64,000 bases of DNA from Acidobacteriota bacterium (GTDB taxonomy: Bacteria > Acidobacteriota > Blastocatellia > Chloracidobacteriales > JADJPF01). A program made the translations under genes and the position numbers. Below the pieces are notes generated by a model. It was not told the DNA's origin, made no database searches, and was given only the letters and a program-made list of their open reading frames with translations. Shown one piece after another: positions 1 through 9,700 of this stretch (positions are counted from its first letter, which is position 1; every line of letters begins with the position of its first letter). The DNA is taken from positions 1-64,000 of the forward strand of contig JACQZQ010000061.1 in NCBI GenBank assembly GCA_016213785.1, read 5' to 3'.

Positions 1-25
1 TAGTCGTAACGTTTGGTGTTGCTAG
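1..25 (+). CDS. 3' end of a third WCC-type RiPP precursor gene (partial)
   Basis: Only the last seven codons lie in the window. From base 2 they read Ser-Arg-Asn-Val-Trp-Cys-Cys, with the stop at 23-25. This is the same ending as the two complete precursor genes downstream (Thr-Arg-Arg-Ala-Trp-Cys-Cys and Ser-Arg-Lys-Thr-Trp-Cys-Cys), so I read it as the tail of a tandem paralogue whose start lies before the window. The next precursor starts 44 bases later, so both are probably on one transcript. The match is only seven codons long, but Trp-Cys-Cys-stop at the right spacing from two paralogues is unlikely by chance. Confidence 0.7.
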
Positions 26-69
26 TTATTAGAAGCTGTAGGAAACAATGATATTAGAGAGGAAAATTC

Positions 70-324
70 ATGAAAAACAAAAATATTTTGTCAAATGTTA
101 CCAATGATGATCTAGATTTCAATATTGAAGAAATAGAACAGGTGATTGCTCCTCAAGTAGATAGCGGCACAGATGATGGTACTGATACCGGTGATAATGG
201 CTCTGGTGGCTCTGGCGTTGATGAGATAGAAGTTGACGATAGCGATAACGTTGGTGGTGGTAAAGGTGGAGCTACTACTGATGGACACTTTACTAGTAAT
301 ACCCGTAGAGCTTGGTGTTGTTAG
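70..324 (+). CDS. RiPP (lanthipeptide-type) precursor peptide, WCC family
   Basis: An 84-residue acidic peptide with a clear ribosome site (GAGAGGAAAA) just upstream. Residues about 14-34 form a leader block (DLDFNIEEIEQVIAPQVDS) that is nearly identical in the next gene. The rest is a Gly/Asp/Ser/Thr-rich stretch ending in Thr-Arg-Arg-Ala-Trp-Cys-Cys. The only two cysteines are the last two residues, and there is no Gly-Gly protease site between leader and core. A LanM synthetase 6.5 kb downstream on the same strand would dehydrate Ser/Thr and add Cys thiols, so I infer this is one of its substrates. The peptide matches no precursor family I know. It could be a substrate of another modifying enzyme, or a Cys-Cys metal ligand. 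Confidence 0.75.
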   Translation: MKNKNILSNVTNDDLDFNIEEIEQVIAPQVDSGTDDGTDTGDNGSGGSGVDEIEVDDSDNVGGGKGGATTDGHFTSNTRRAWCC

Positions 325-426
325 CCAATTTGGTTTTGCTAGTTTTCAATAGAGAAAATTTCTGCTAAACGTTTTATAACCTTACATTAAGTTTATAAAA
401 TATGTGTTTAGGTTGTTTCAAATTAT

Positions 427-475
427 GGAAAAGTGAAAGAGTTTTTCTAAGTTAAGAAAAGTTTTTCGCTTTTCC
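427..475 (+). terminator. Hairpin between two precursor genes (possible attenuator)
   Basis: A 12-base arm at 427-438 pairs with 464-475 with one mismatch, and a second 6-bp stem (TTTTCT / AGAAAA) is nested inside. No strong T-run follows, so it may be a leaky terminator or an RNA-stabilising structure that keeps precursor mRNA in excess over the downstream enzyme genes. The rest of the gap between the two precursor genes is AT-rich and non-coding. Confidence 0.4.
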
Positions 476-530
476 CTCATTTAGCTTGTTAAGACCCATG
501 ATTTTTTACATATTTAGGCGTTTTCCTATT

Positions 531-560
531 TTGCAAAACTATAAAAAACAAAGGTATATT
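531..560 (+). promoter_or_regulatory. Putative sigma-70 type promoter for the second precursor
   Basis: TTGCAA at 531-536 and TATATT at 555-560 are 18 bases apart, about 26 bases before the start codon of the second precursor. A ribosome site (AGGAGA at 573-578) follows with 8 bases to the ATG. In an AT-rich gap such matches occur by chance, so this is tentative. Confidence 0.35.
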
Positions 561-586
561 AAAAACATATTTAGGAGAAAATCTAG

Positions 587-814
587 ATGCAGAATTTAAG
601 AGTAAACCCACTAAACACAGAGTATTTTAATGATTTTGATTTTAACATCGAAGACATAAAAAAGATTCTTGCTCCACAAATAGACTCTGACACAAATAAT
701 GATGAAACTATTCCTATTGCCCCTAATGATAATAGTACAGAAAATAATCCTACAGAAAATGATACCAATGAACATGGCAATATAAGTTCTAGCCGTAAAA
801 CTTGGTGTTGTTAA
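587..814 (+). CDS. RiPP (lanthipeptide-type) precursor peptide, WCC family, second copy
   Basis: A 75-residue acidic peptide, paralogue of the gene at 70-324. The leader block at about residues 16-37 (DFDFNIEDIKKILAPQIDS) aligns without gaps to the first copy. The middle is Asn/Asp/Glu/Thr-rich and differs strongly, and the end is again Ser-Arg-Lys-Thr-Trp-Cys-Cys. Conserved leader, variable middle and conserved last residues are the pattern expected for an enzyme-recognised leader plus a modified core. The two terminal Cys are the only cysteines. The TonB receptor gene begins 49 bases downstream, so this copy is probably cotranscribed with the rest of the cluster. Confidence 0.78.
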   Translation: MQNLRVNPLNTEYFNDFDFNIEDIKKILAPQIDSDTNNDETIPIAPNDNSTENNPTENDTNEHGNISSSRKTWCC

Positions 815-863
815 ATATTAGAAAATATAAATAAAAATAACTCTTTAACTGAAGGAGAGGCGC

Positions 864-3797
864 ATGTTTGTAAAAAGATTTGGGACTCTAATAGCTATTG
901 CCTTTGCTTTTATATTAGCAGGCTATACACAGGCTCTTGCACAACTAGGAACAGCAGGTATTACAGGGGTAATATATGATGAAACACAAGCTGTTGTTGG
1001 GGGTGCAACTATATCATTAATAAGTAAGCTTACTGGGCAAACACGCCAAACTGTAAGTTCAGAAGAAGGTTTTTTTTCACTACAAAGTTTACAACCTGGA
1101 GATTTTATAATAGAAATCCAAGCAGATGGATTTAATAAGTTAAAACTAGAAAATATCTCTTTAAGTGTAGGAGAAACTATACTCTTAAAAGGAACCCTTA
1201 GGACTTCTACAAGAGAGGATGTAATAGAAGTTCGTTCAGGAGAAACATTTATAGTAAACACCTTCAATCCTCAAATAGCTGGAATTATTTCAGAGAGATC
1301 TGTAGAAAATTTACCACTCAATGGGCGCAATTTTTTAGAGCTAGGACTTTTATTACCAGGCAATACTGCTGCACCTATATTTAATCCTATTAAGGCTTTT
1401 TTATCTCAAGTCTCTTCGTCTGGTCAATCAGCACGAGGGAATGGTGTTTTTGTGGATGGGGCAGATAATAATGAAGATATTATAGGTGGTATACTACAAA
1501 ATTTTCCTATAGATAGTATACGCGAGTTCCAAATACAGCTTGCTCAATATAGTGCTGAGAGTGGTAGATCAAATTCTTCAATTATTAATATTGTTACTAA
1601 AAAAGGTTCTAATGAATTTCATGGTTCTGGAGCTTTTTTCTTTCGCAATGATAAATTATCAGGATTACCTCCAACCCTTGATAGAAGCGCTATTAAAACT
1701 TTAGGCAACCCACCATTTGATCGTCAGCAATATGCTTTTACTCTTGGCGGCCCTATAAAAAACAATCGCCTCCACTTCTTTAATGCTCTTGAGTATCGTA
1801 ATCAAGATGGAATTTTAATAGTCGGCCAAAGAGATACTATTAATAAAGTTGTAAATACTGTTTATACTCCAGCACCTTTAAGGGATTTTTTACTAACTTC
1901 AAGAGTTGATTTAGATCTTACAGAAAAAGATCATATGTTTTTTCGCTATGGTATACAGCGAGAAGATAATATAGGTATTGGTAGTTCTGTTAGACCTATT
2001 GCTACACCAGATTTTCGCTTAAAAGTCTTTAACCGTTCCCAGTCTTTTGTTTATAACTGGGTTCATACTTTTTCCCCTAAATTCTTAAATGACTTTACTG
2101 CAAATGAAACTTATTACACTGATGAAATACCTACTTTTTCTAAAACGCCTTTTGGTGTTAGATTTCCTTCAGTTGATGATGGTAGCGCATCTCAAGACGC
2201 GCCTATAAGTGACCGTCAAAATCGTTTTCAACTTAGAGATGTTTTTAGCTTGATAGCAGGCTCTCATACAATTAAATTTGGTGGCGAAGTGCATTTTGTT
2301 AATACAGAAGGTTTTGATGGTACATTTTCAGGGGGGCTAGTTTCACTTAGAGAAAATTTTGCATCACGTGATCGTAACGGAGATAATAAAATCGATGATA
2401 CCGATATTCCTGTAAACTTTACTGCAAGAGTTACTACTCCTGCTTCTGTTAGAACATTAAATGGTAATAATAACAAATATGTGGGCTTATTTTTTCAAGA
2501 TGATTGGAAGGTAAGGCCAAATTTTACTCTTAACCTTGGCCTACGATATGAACTAGACACTAATGTCACTGCCAGAAATAAATTTAATATAGTTACTCCT
2601 CTTGTAACAGAGCGTGCAAGAATAGATAACAATAACTTTGCTCCACGTATTGGGTTTAATTGGTCGCCTTTTAAGGATAATAAAACATCAATAAGAGGTG
2701 GTTATGGAGTTTTTTATAGCCGTATTTTACTTGCTCTTGCTGCTGGTTCAAGAATATCTACCTCTGGACTTACAGTAGAAGTAAGAAGAGGTTCAGCATT
2801 AGATAGTAATGGAAACTTTTTACCTGGAACACCTACCTTAAATGCAAATACTTTTTCTGGGCGTATAATAGATAATTCAGGCAATGATACAGTAGTTTTT
2901 GATCCTGAATTAGCTACACCTTATATTCAACAATTTAGTTTTGGGATTGAACGTGAATTACCTTATAACATAGTTGTTTCAGCAGATGCTCTACATGCTT
3001 ATGGGTTAAAATTTATCCAGTCCCAAGTTATTAGCCAAGATCCAATTATTTTTTCCAATGTATCTACCTTAAAAAACTGGTATGACAGTTTGCTTGTTAA
3101 AGTAGAGCGACGAAGAGCAAAGAATTTTGATTTTCTTGCTTCTTATACATTCTCAAAATCATTAACTATGTCTCAAGATTTCCAAGTTATTGGAACAGAT
3201 AACCCAAATGTAAATGTTGACAAAGGCGCTCCACCAAACGATATAAGACATCGTTTTTCTTTTTCTGGAATATATAATGCTCCTTTGGGAATAAACATAT
3301 CCTCAATACTTACTCTTGAATCAAATGTTCCTATTAATATTCGTCTTGCTGATGGGTCACGATTACCAATAGCACAAGTTAATGCAGGGGCAAGGCAATT
3401 TAAGACAGGAGCACAGCTTAATGCTTTTATTAGACAAATTAATATGGGTGGCGGTGTTGATGGAGATCCATTACCCTTTGTTTCAGACGACCTAAAATTA
3501 GGAGATGGTTTAACATCACTTGATTTAAGAATAAATAAAGGCTTTAAGATAAAAGATAGTTTCTTTGTCCAAGGCATAGTTGAGGTATTTAATGTCTTTA
3601 ACATTACCAATGTAAGAGGGAGTCGTAATAGTAATTTTTCTGGTATACAAAATATTTTGGTAAGAGATAGCTCTATTGTTACAGACCCTGGATTTCTACG
3701 AGCATCATCTTTTGGTAGACGTATAGAGAATGCTGGTGGAGTTTTTGGTACAGGCGGGCCTCGTGCATTTCAAATTGCTTTACGTCTAAGTTTTTAA
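864..3797 (+). CDS. Oar-like TonB-dependent outer-membrane receptor
   Basis: A 977-residue protein. A signal peptide (about 1-26, ending Ala-Leu-Ala) is followed by a carboxypeptidase-regulatory-like fold (about 30-115, GVIYDETQAVVGGATI) and a TonB plug region (about 120-260, with NGRNFLELG and VFVDGADNNEDI). The remainder is a long beta-barrel ending in the aromatic C-terminus ALRLSF typical of outer-membrane proteins. Such receptors import large ligands or bind secreted proteins and peptides. It lies between the precursor genes and the tailoring enzymes, 49 bases after a precursor and 8 bases before a flavin monooxygenase, so its ligand may be the mature peptide or its metal complex. That role is inferred. 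The ribosome site is GAAGGAGAGG. Confidence 0.88.
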   Translation: MFVKRFGTLIAIAFAFILAGYTQALAQLGTAGITGVIYDETQAVVGGATISLISKLTGQTRQTVSSEEGFFSLQSLQPGDFIIEIQADGFNKLKLENISLSVGETILLKGTLRTSTREDVIEVRSGETFIVNTFNPQIAGIISERSVENLPLNGRNFLELGLLLPGNTAAPIFNPIKAFLSQVSSSGQSARGNGVFVDGADNNEDIIGGILQNFPIDSIREFQIQLAQYSAESGRSNSSIINIVTKKGSNEFHGSGAFFFRNDKLSGLPPTLDRSAIKTLGNPPFDRQQYAFTLGGPIKNNRLHFFNALEYRNQDGILIVGQRDTINKVVNTVYTPAPLRDFLLTSRVDLDLTEKDHMFFRYGIQREDNIGIGSSVRPIATPDFRLKVFNRSQSFVYNWVHTFSPKFLNDFTANETYYTDEIPTFSKTPFGVRFPSVDDGSASQDAPISDRQNRFQLRDVFSLIAGSHTIKFGGEVHFVNTEGFDGTFSGGLVSLRENFASRDRNGDNKIDDTDIPVNFTARVTTPASVRTLNGNNNKYVGLFFQDDWKVRPNFTLNLGLRYELDTNVTARNKFNIVTPLVTERARIDNNNFAPRIGFNWSPFKDNKTSIRGGYGVFYSRILLALAAGSRISTSGLTVEVRRGSALDSNGNFLPGTPTLNANTFSGRIIDNSGNDTVVFDPELATPYIQQFSFGIERELPYNIVVSADALHAYGLKFIQSQVISQDPIIFSNVSTLKNWYDSLLVKVERRRAKNFDFLASYTFSKSLTMSQDFQVIGTDNPNVNVDKGAPPNDIRHRFSFSGIYNAPLGINISSILTLESNVPINIRLADGSRLPIAQVNAGARQFKTGAQLNAFIRQINMGGGVDGDPLPFVSDDLKLGDGLTSLDLRINKGFKIKDSFFVQGIVEVFNVFNITNVRGSRNSNFSGIQNILVRDSSIVTDPGFLRASSFGRRIENAGGVFGTGGPRAFQIALRLSF

Positions 3798-3805
3798 TTT
3801 ATTTT

Positions 3806-4738
3806 ATGGAGACTATAATTCAACCCCTAATAAAATTAGGGGTTTTGGATTTTTGTGAAATACAGCCTGATAGTAACGCTCGCAGCACTTTGATAGAGAC
3901 CCTAAAACTTGCTGCTAGCGTTGATAGTCTAGGTTATTCTCGTTATTGGTTAGGTGAACATCATAATACAAAATTTGCTCAAGTCAGTTTAGCAACTATG
4001 GCTATGGCTTTAGCAGGAAAAACCAAAAACCTTCATATAGGAACAGGTGCCTTACTACTTAACTATCATAACACTTTAAGAGTTGCTAATGATTTTAGGC
4101 TTCTAGAACTGCTTTTTCCTCAACGAATTGACCTAGGTATAGGGCGAGGCATGTTAGCTGATGGTTATGGAGAAGCTTTTCTTGGGGCAGACAAAAATAA
4201 AGTAAAAGACTTAAGTTATTTTGAAAATAAAGTAAAAGACTTATTACTTTATTTAAGAGGTAAAAATAAAGTGATTCCAATACCTAAAAATGTTAACAGC
4301 CCTGAAGTTTGGCTTTTAGGTAAAAACATAGGTAGTATGTCTCTTGCTGCTCATTATGGAACTAGGTTTAGTTTTTCTCTTTTTTTAGGTGCAACTCAGA
4401 TAGAAGCAAGTACTGTTTTGGCAGAATATAAAGCTACCTTTCAACCTAGCAAAGAACTAACTAAACCCCAGTGTAGTTTAGCAATAGCTGGACATTGTAC
4501 AGATAGTCAAACCCAAATTTTATACCTTAACAAAATATATAGCCAAGAAGATGCTAATATAGTTCCAACAATAATAGGAACTCCTAAACAATGCCTAGAA
4601 AAACTCCAAGAACTTAATCAACAATGCAAAGTAGATGAAATTGTTTTTCTAGACATTAGCACTAGTTTACAAGACAAACTACGATCATATCAGTTATTAG
4701 CAGAAATATGTGGTTTAACTAAAAAGTCAGAAGTCTAA
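3806..4738 (+). CDS. Luciferase-like (LLM class) flavin-dependent oxidoreductase, MsnO8-type
   Basis: A 310-residue bacterial-luciferase-fold monooxygenase. The family pattern is clear: an N-terminal strand (LGVLDFCEI), the GYSRYWLGEHH block near residue 50, the IGTGALLL segment, and FPQRIDLGIGRG around residue 110. These enzymes use reduced FMN and oxygen to oxidise small molecules, and several RiPP and polyketide clusters use them for tailoring. It starts 8 bases after the TonB receptor with no good ribosome site of its own, which suggests translational coupling. A role in oxidising the modified peptide, for example at the conserved Trp or Cys, is inference. No flavin reductase is seen nearby. 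Confidence 0.82.
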   Translation: METIIQPLIKLGVLDFCEIQPDSNARSTLIETLKLAASVDSLGYSRYWLGEHHNTKFAQVSLATMAMALAGKTKNLHIGTGALLLNYHNTLRVANDFRLLELLFPQRIDLGIGRGMLADGYGEAFLGADKNKVKDLSYFENKVKDLLLYLRGKNKVIPIPKNVNSPEVWLLGKNIGSMSLAAHYGTRFSFSLFLGATQIEASTVLAEYKATFQPSKELTKPQCSLAIAGHCTDSQTQILYLNKIYSQEDANIVPTIIGTPKQCLEKLQELNQQCKVDEIVFLDISTSLQDKLRSYQLLAEICGLTKKSEV

Positions 4739-4770
4739 AAAATTTAGTTTGTTCTTATGGAGAACGATAA

Positions 4771-6735
4771 ATGCAAGTATTATCAGCTTTACTAATAATT
4801 CTTCTTATTCCTATCATATCCGTTATGGCTCAACAATCATCTTTAACAACTACAATTATAACTGACCCAAATCAGGTTTTTAGCAGAGCTAAAGAAGATG
4901 CTCAAAGCTATTCTGCCGAACATTTTATGGTTACGCGTGCTATTGATGATAGTAGTTGGTCGCCTGATGGGAATACTATAGCCTTTATTAGCAATATGAG
5001 TGGGCGTAGAAATATTTGGCTAGTGTCTGCTAATGGAGGATGGCCTAAACAACTTACTATAAGCGACCAACAACAAGCATATTTAACTTGGTCAGGTGAT
5101 GGTAAGTGGATAGCTTATATGTCTGATTATGATGGTGATGAGCAATGGGATATTTTTTTAGTTTCTCCATTAAATGGTGAAGTAATAAATCTTACAAATA
5201 GTCTTGATGCTTCTGAGGAATTTCCTTCTTGGTCTCCTGATAGTAGCAAACTAGTTTATCAGATAAGGGAAAAAGATGCTTCCTCCTATGAAATTCATGT
5301 AATGGACATTTCTAGCCGCAAAGTCCAAAAATTAACAACAAAAACTCCAGGAGAGCTTTCTAATAATAATCCTGTTTGGTCAGCAGATGGCTTGCAAGTT
5401 GCCTATACACAGTTTAGTGCTGATGGAGGGACTTCAAATATTTTTATAGTTGAAACTGCAACAGGAAAGACCACTAATCTTACTTCAAAGATGGAAAGTA
5501 GACTTTATGCTATTAAATCTTGGTCAATAGATGGAAAAAAATTATTGATTAACTCTGATGCAGCAAATGGTTATGAAAATGTTGGATTATTTGATCTTGT
5601 TTCCAAAAAAATTGAATGGTTAACTCAAGATAAATCAAGGTCTGAGGCTGGCAATTTTTCTCCTGATGGTAAAACCATAACTTGGGTATCAAATGTTAAT
5701 GGCAACAAAGAGATTTTTTTCTATGATATAAATAAAAAAGAAAAGAGTATTTTACCTATAACTAAAGGAGTAAATACTTTAGCGGGTAGTGAGACTGCAT
5801 TTACTAAAGATGGCTCTAAATTACTTTTTTATCATAATGGCCCTGACTCACCTAAAGATATTTGGGTTTATTTAACAAAAGAACAAAAATTTCATCAAGT
5901 TACTCATTCATTTGTAGGTGCAGTAAAAGGAGAAGATTTAGTTCAACCTTTTTCTATTGAGTATCTTAGCAGTGATGGTAAATGGAAAATTTCAGCCTTT
6001 GTTTATGTTCCACATAACCTTAAACCTAATAAGCAAAACCCTGCTATTGTTTGGATACACGGTGGGCCATCAACCCAGTCTGTAAATTGGTTTAACCCTA
6101 TAATTCAATATGTTGTGAACCAAGGCTATCTAGTTATAATACCTAATTACCGAGGATCAACTGGTTATGGTACTGAGTTTATGAATGCAAATAAACTTGA
6201 TGCAGGTGGAGGGGATTTATCAGATATTATAGCGGCTGCTGAATGGATGAAAAAAACAGGTTATGTTGATCCTAAAAAACTAATAGCAATGGGTGGTAGT
6301 TATGGAGGTTATTTAACCTCTTTGGCTTTAGCAAAATCTCCAGAAAATTGGGCAGCCGGTGTAGCAATAATTCCTTTTGTTAATTGGTTTACAGAAGTAG
6401 AAAATGCAGATCCTTCAACTCGTGAATATTTATTAAGTATTATGGGAGATCCTGTTGCTAATAAAACTTTATGGCAAGATCGTTCCCCTATTTATTTTGC
6501 AGATAAAATAAAAGCTCCAATGTTAATTTTAGCTGGAGGCAAAGACCCAAGATGCCCTAAATCAGAGGCTGAACAGATAACTAATGAAATAAAAAAACAA
6601 AATGGTATAGCAGAATTAAAAATATATGAAAATGAAGGGCATGGCTTTTCTCGTATAGAAAATGAAATAGATGCACTAAAAAATATTGGTAGTTTTTTGA
6701 AAAAGCATGTTCCACCATCTCCTAAAAAACAATAA
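4771..6735 (+). CDS. Exported S9-family prolyl oligopeptidase-like serine peptidase
   Basis: A 654-residue protein with a signal peptide (hydrophobic 1-19, then MAQQ). It has a WD40/PD40-type beta-propeller of repeated WSPDG/WSADG strands (about 50-380) and a C-terminal alpha/beta-hydrolase. The catalytic triad is visible: Ser510 in GGSYGG, Asp592 in GGKDPR and His624 in NEGHGF. Family members (acylaminoacyl/dipeptidyl peptidases) cut short peptides that fit inside the propeller. A periplasmic S9 enzyme in this cluster is a natural candidate for trimming the leader or for degrading imported peptide. The precursors have no Gly-Gly site and no C39 peptidase is present, which supports a separate protease. 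A ribosome site (TGGAG) precedes the ATG. Confidence 0.88.
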   Translation: MQVLSALLIILLIPIISVMAQQSSLTTTIITDPNQVFSRAKEDAQSYSAEHFMVTRAIDDSSWSPDGNTIAFISNMSGRRNIWLVSANGGWPKQLTISDQQQAYLTWSGDGKWIAYMSDYDGDEQWDIFLVSPLNGEVINLTNSLDASEEFPSWSPDSSKLVYQIREKDASSYEIHVMDISSRKVQKLTTKTPGELSNNNPVWSADGLQVAYTQFSADGGTSNIFIVETATGKTTNLTSKMESRLYAIKSWSIDGKKLLINSDAANGYENVGLFDLVSKKIEWLTQDKSRSEAGNFSPDGKTITWVSNVNGNKEIFFYDINKKEKSILPITKGVNTLAGSETAFTKDGSKLLFYHNGPDSPKDIWVYLTKEQKFHQVTHSFVGAVKGEDLVQPFSIEYLSSDGKWKISAFVYVPHNLKPNKQNPAIVWIHGGPSTQSVNWFNPIIQYVVNQGYLVIIPNYRGSTGYGTEFMNANKLDAGGGDLSDIIAAAEWMKKTGYVDPKKLIAMGGSYGGYLTSLALAKSPENWAAGVAIIPFVNWFTEVENADPSTREYLLSIMGDPVANKTLWQDRSPIYFADKIKAPMLILAGGKDPRCPKSEAEQITNEIKKQNGIAELKIYENEGHGFSRIENEIDALKNIGSFLKKHVPPSPKKQ

Positions 6736-6776
6736 TTTTTGTAGCTACAAATCTTAAAAGTTTGGATTAATTTAAG

Positions 6777-9700
6777 ATGTTAAATTTTACTGAATCGGCA
6801 GATTGGTATCGTGCTATTAACTTAAAGGAACGTATTAGTTTATTAAGTAAATTATCAGGCTTAGAAACTTTAGAAAATATGCCTGATCTTGAACTTGCAC
6901 AAGATAGATTAAAGAAGTGGCGCAATTTCTCACCCCTTAAAAAAGATAAAATCTTTGCCCAATGGCTAAATCTAGAAGGTATTACAGAACAAGACTTACT
7001 CTATTTGTTAGGTCAATCAAATGACATTCTAAAACAATGTTATGAAAGCACCCCTGAATGGCTAAAAACTATTTTTAGAGCTTTTACCTATCAAAATGAA
7101 GGGAAAATAGGTCTTCCTGTAAAATTACCTAAACTAATCCAAGATGAAAGTATAATAGGCTTTTTAGACGTAATTAAACCTCTTATTGATGAATGTTGTG
7201 AAACATTAAATAAAGCAATTCAACAACTTAGCAATGAATATAAAGAACTTCCCTTTGACCCTAACACAATAAAAGATATTCTTTTGATCAATATTTTACC
7301 TGATTTATTAATGGAATTAATTCAAACAATGGTAAAAAAATGTGACGAGTTGCGTCAAAAAGGGTTGCTTAAAGGAGATACTTCTAAACAAAGATATGAG
7401 TATTTTTTAGACTATATGCGTCAAAAAGATCAAGCTCTTGCCTTATTACAAGAATATCCTGTTTTAGGGCGACGACTGATAATAATATTAAATAATTGGG
7501 TGAAATTTAGTATTGAAACCCTTGAGAGGTTATGTCGAGATTGGATAAATATAAAAAATGTATTCACTCCAGAAAAAGATCCTGGAATTATTATATTGGA
7601 TAAAGAAAGTAGTGTAGGAGATAGTCATAAAAGTGGACAAGTAATAACATTAACATTTAGTTCTGGGTTTAAGCTACTTTATAAACCTCGTTCTTTATCT
7701 ATGGATTTACATTTTCAGCAACTCTTGGAATGGCTTAATAACAAAGGGATAAAGCCAGAGTTTCGTACATTAAAAGTTCTTGATTGTTCTAGCTATGGTT
7801 GGATGGAATTTGTTACTTTTCAAAGCTGTAGCTCAGAAAATGAAATTACTAATTTTTATTATCGTCAGGGAGGAAACTTAGCACTTTTATATATACTTTA
7901 TGGAGTCGATTTCCATAGTGAAAATTTAATTGCCGCAGGTGAGCATCCTATACTAGTTGACCTAGAAACACTTTTTTCTCAACCAGATGAAAATAACTCT
8001 AATAATAAAGCAGCTAAATATTTACAAGAATCTGTACTAAGAACAGGGTTATTACCAATGCAAATTTTTGGTAATAATCAGCATAAAGGCATAGATTTTA
8101 GCGGATTAGCAGGGCTATCAGGTCAATTAACTCCTTATCCTTTACCCTATTTAGAATTATCTGGAACAGATGAAATACACATTGTACGTAAACAGCTTAG
8201 ATATGAGGAAGAAAATACTCATCGGCCTAAACTCAATGGTAAAGATGTTATTTTATGGGACTATATTGACACAATAGTTAAGGGTTTTACAGATGTCTAT
8301 CAAATATTGCAAAAAAATACAGCAGCCTTGATATCAAGCGATGGTTTAGATGGTTTAATAACTCGTTTTGCTAAAGATGAAGTAAGAATAATTCTACGTT
8401 CTACTAGAGATTATGGTGTATTGCTAACAGAAAGTTCTAATCCTAATATGTTACGTAATGCTATTGCTTGTGAATGGCTTTTTGATAATTTATGGAAGAA
8501 GACAGAAGACTATCCTTTTTTATTAAAAGTAATTGCTAGTGAGCGAGAATCGTTGTTAGAAGGCTTTATTCCTCGTTTTATAACGCATCCTGACTCAACT
8601 GATTTGTGGAGTGATGATAAAAAATGCGTTCCTAATTTTTTTACTAAACCAGTTATAGATTTTGTTAAGACTCGCTTGCAAAACCTTAGTGATGAAGATC
8701 TTAAAAAACAAATATGGCTTATTCGTGCTTCATTTATTACCTTAGTTGAAGATACAGAAAATGTTAAGCCAAAGTCTTATAAGTTTAATTTAAACAATAA
8801 CAAAACTATTGATAATAAATCTCTTATTAAAACGGCTACTGCAATTGGAGATTGCCTAGCAAACTTAGCTATAACTTACCAAAATAAAGCATCTTGGATA
8901 AGCTTACAAGTTGGAAACTTAAATAATTACTATATCTCTCCATCAAAGTTAGATTTATATGATGGTCTTCCTGGTACTACATTATTTTTAGCATATCTTG
9001 GTTATATTACTAATCAGCTTGTTTACACAGAGTTAGCAAAACAGGCAATGGAAAATATAAGACAACAAATAAAACAACCTAAAAACAAAGAGCTTCAAAA
9101 TGTTGGAGGTTATGGCGGATTAAGCGGTATTATTTATCTACTAACTCATTTAGCTAAATTATGGAATGATCCTTCGCTAATAACAGAAGCCGTAGAAATA
9201 GCTAAACAACTGCCTTTTTTAATAGAAAAAGACAACCGTTTTGATCTTATTTATGGTAGTGCAGGATGTATTACTAGCCTAATGAATTTATATAAGTTTG
9301 TTGTTAACCCTCAGGACTTAGAACAAATAAAGAGCATAATAATACAATCTGGAAAGCATCTTGTTTCTAAAATTGAGATAACCCCAGAAGGAAAAGGCTG
9401 GACAACAATTCCAGGGAAAAAGCCTCCACTCGGAATGTCTCATGGGGTAGCTGGGATTGCTTGGGCACTGTTAGAACTTTCTAGTTTTACAAAAGACAGT
9501 AATTTTGCTGATCTAGCACAAGAAGCCTTAAGTTATGAACGAAGTTTTTTTTCTCCTTTAATGGGTAATTGGCCTGATATAAATAGAGATGATACAGATG
9601 AAAAATTTAGAGTAACTTGGTGTCATGGCGCAACAGGAATAGGAATTGCCCGATTATTATCAGTAGAACATCTTTCTACTGATAAACTTATTGATCAAGA

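Noticed and set aside
583-780. 65-residue minus-strand frame over the second precursor
   Set aside because: It is the reverse of the precursor gene, has no ribosome site, and the plus-strand frame shares a leader and end with its paralogues.
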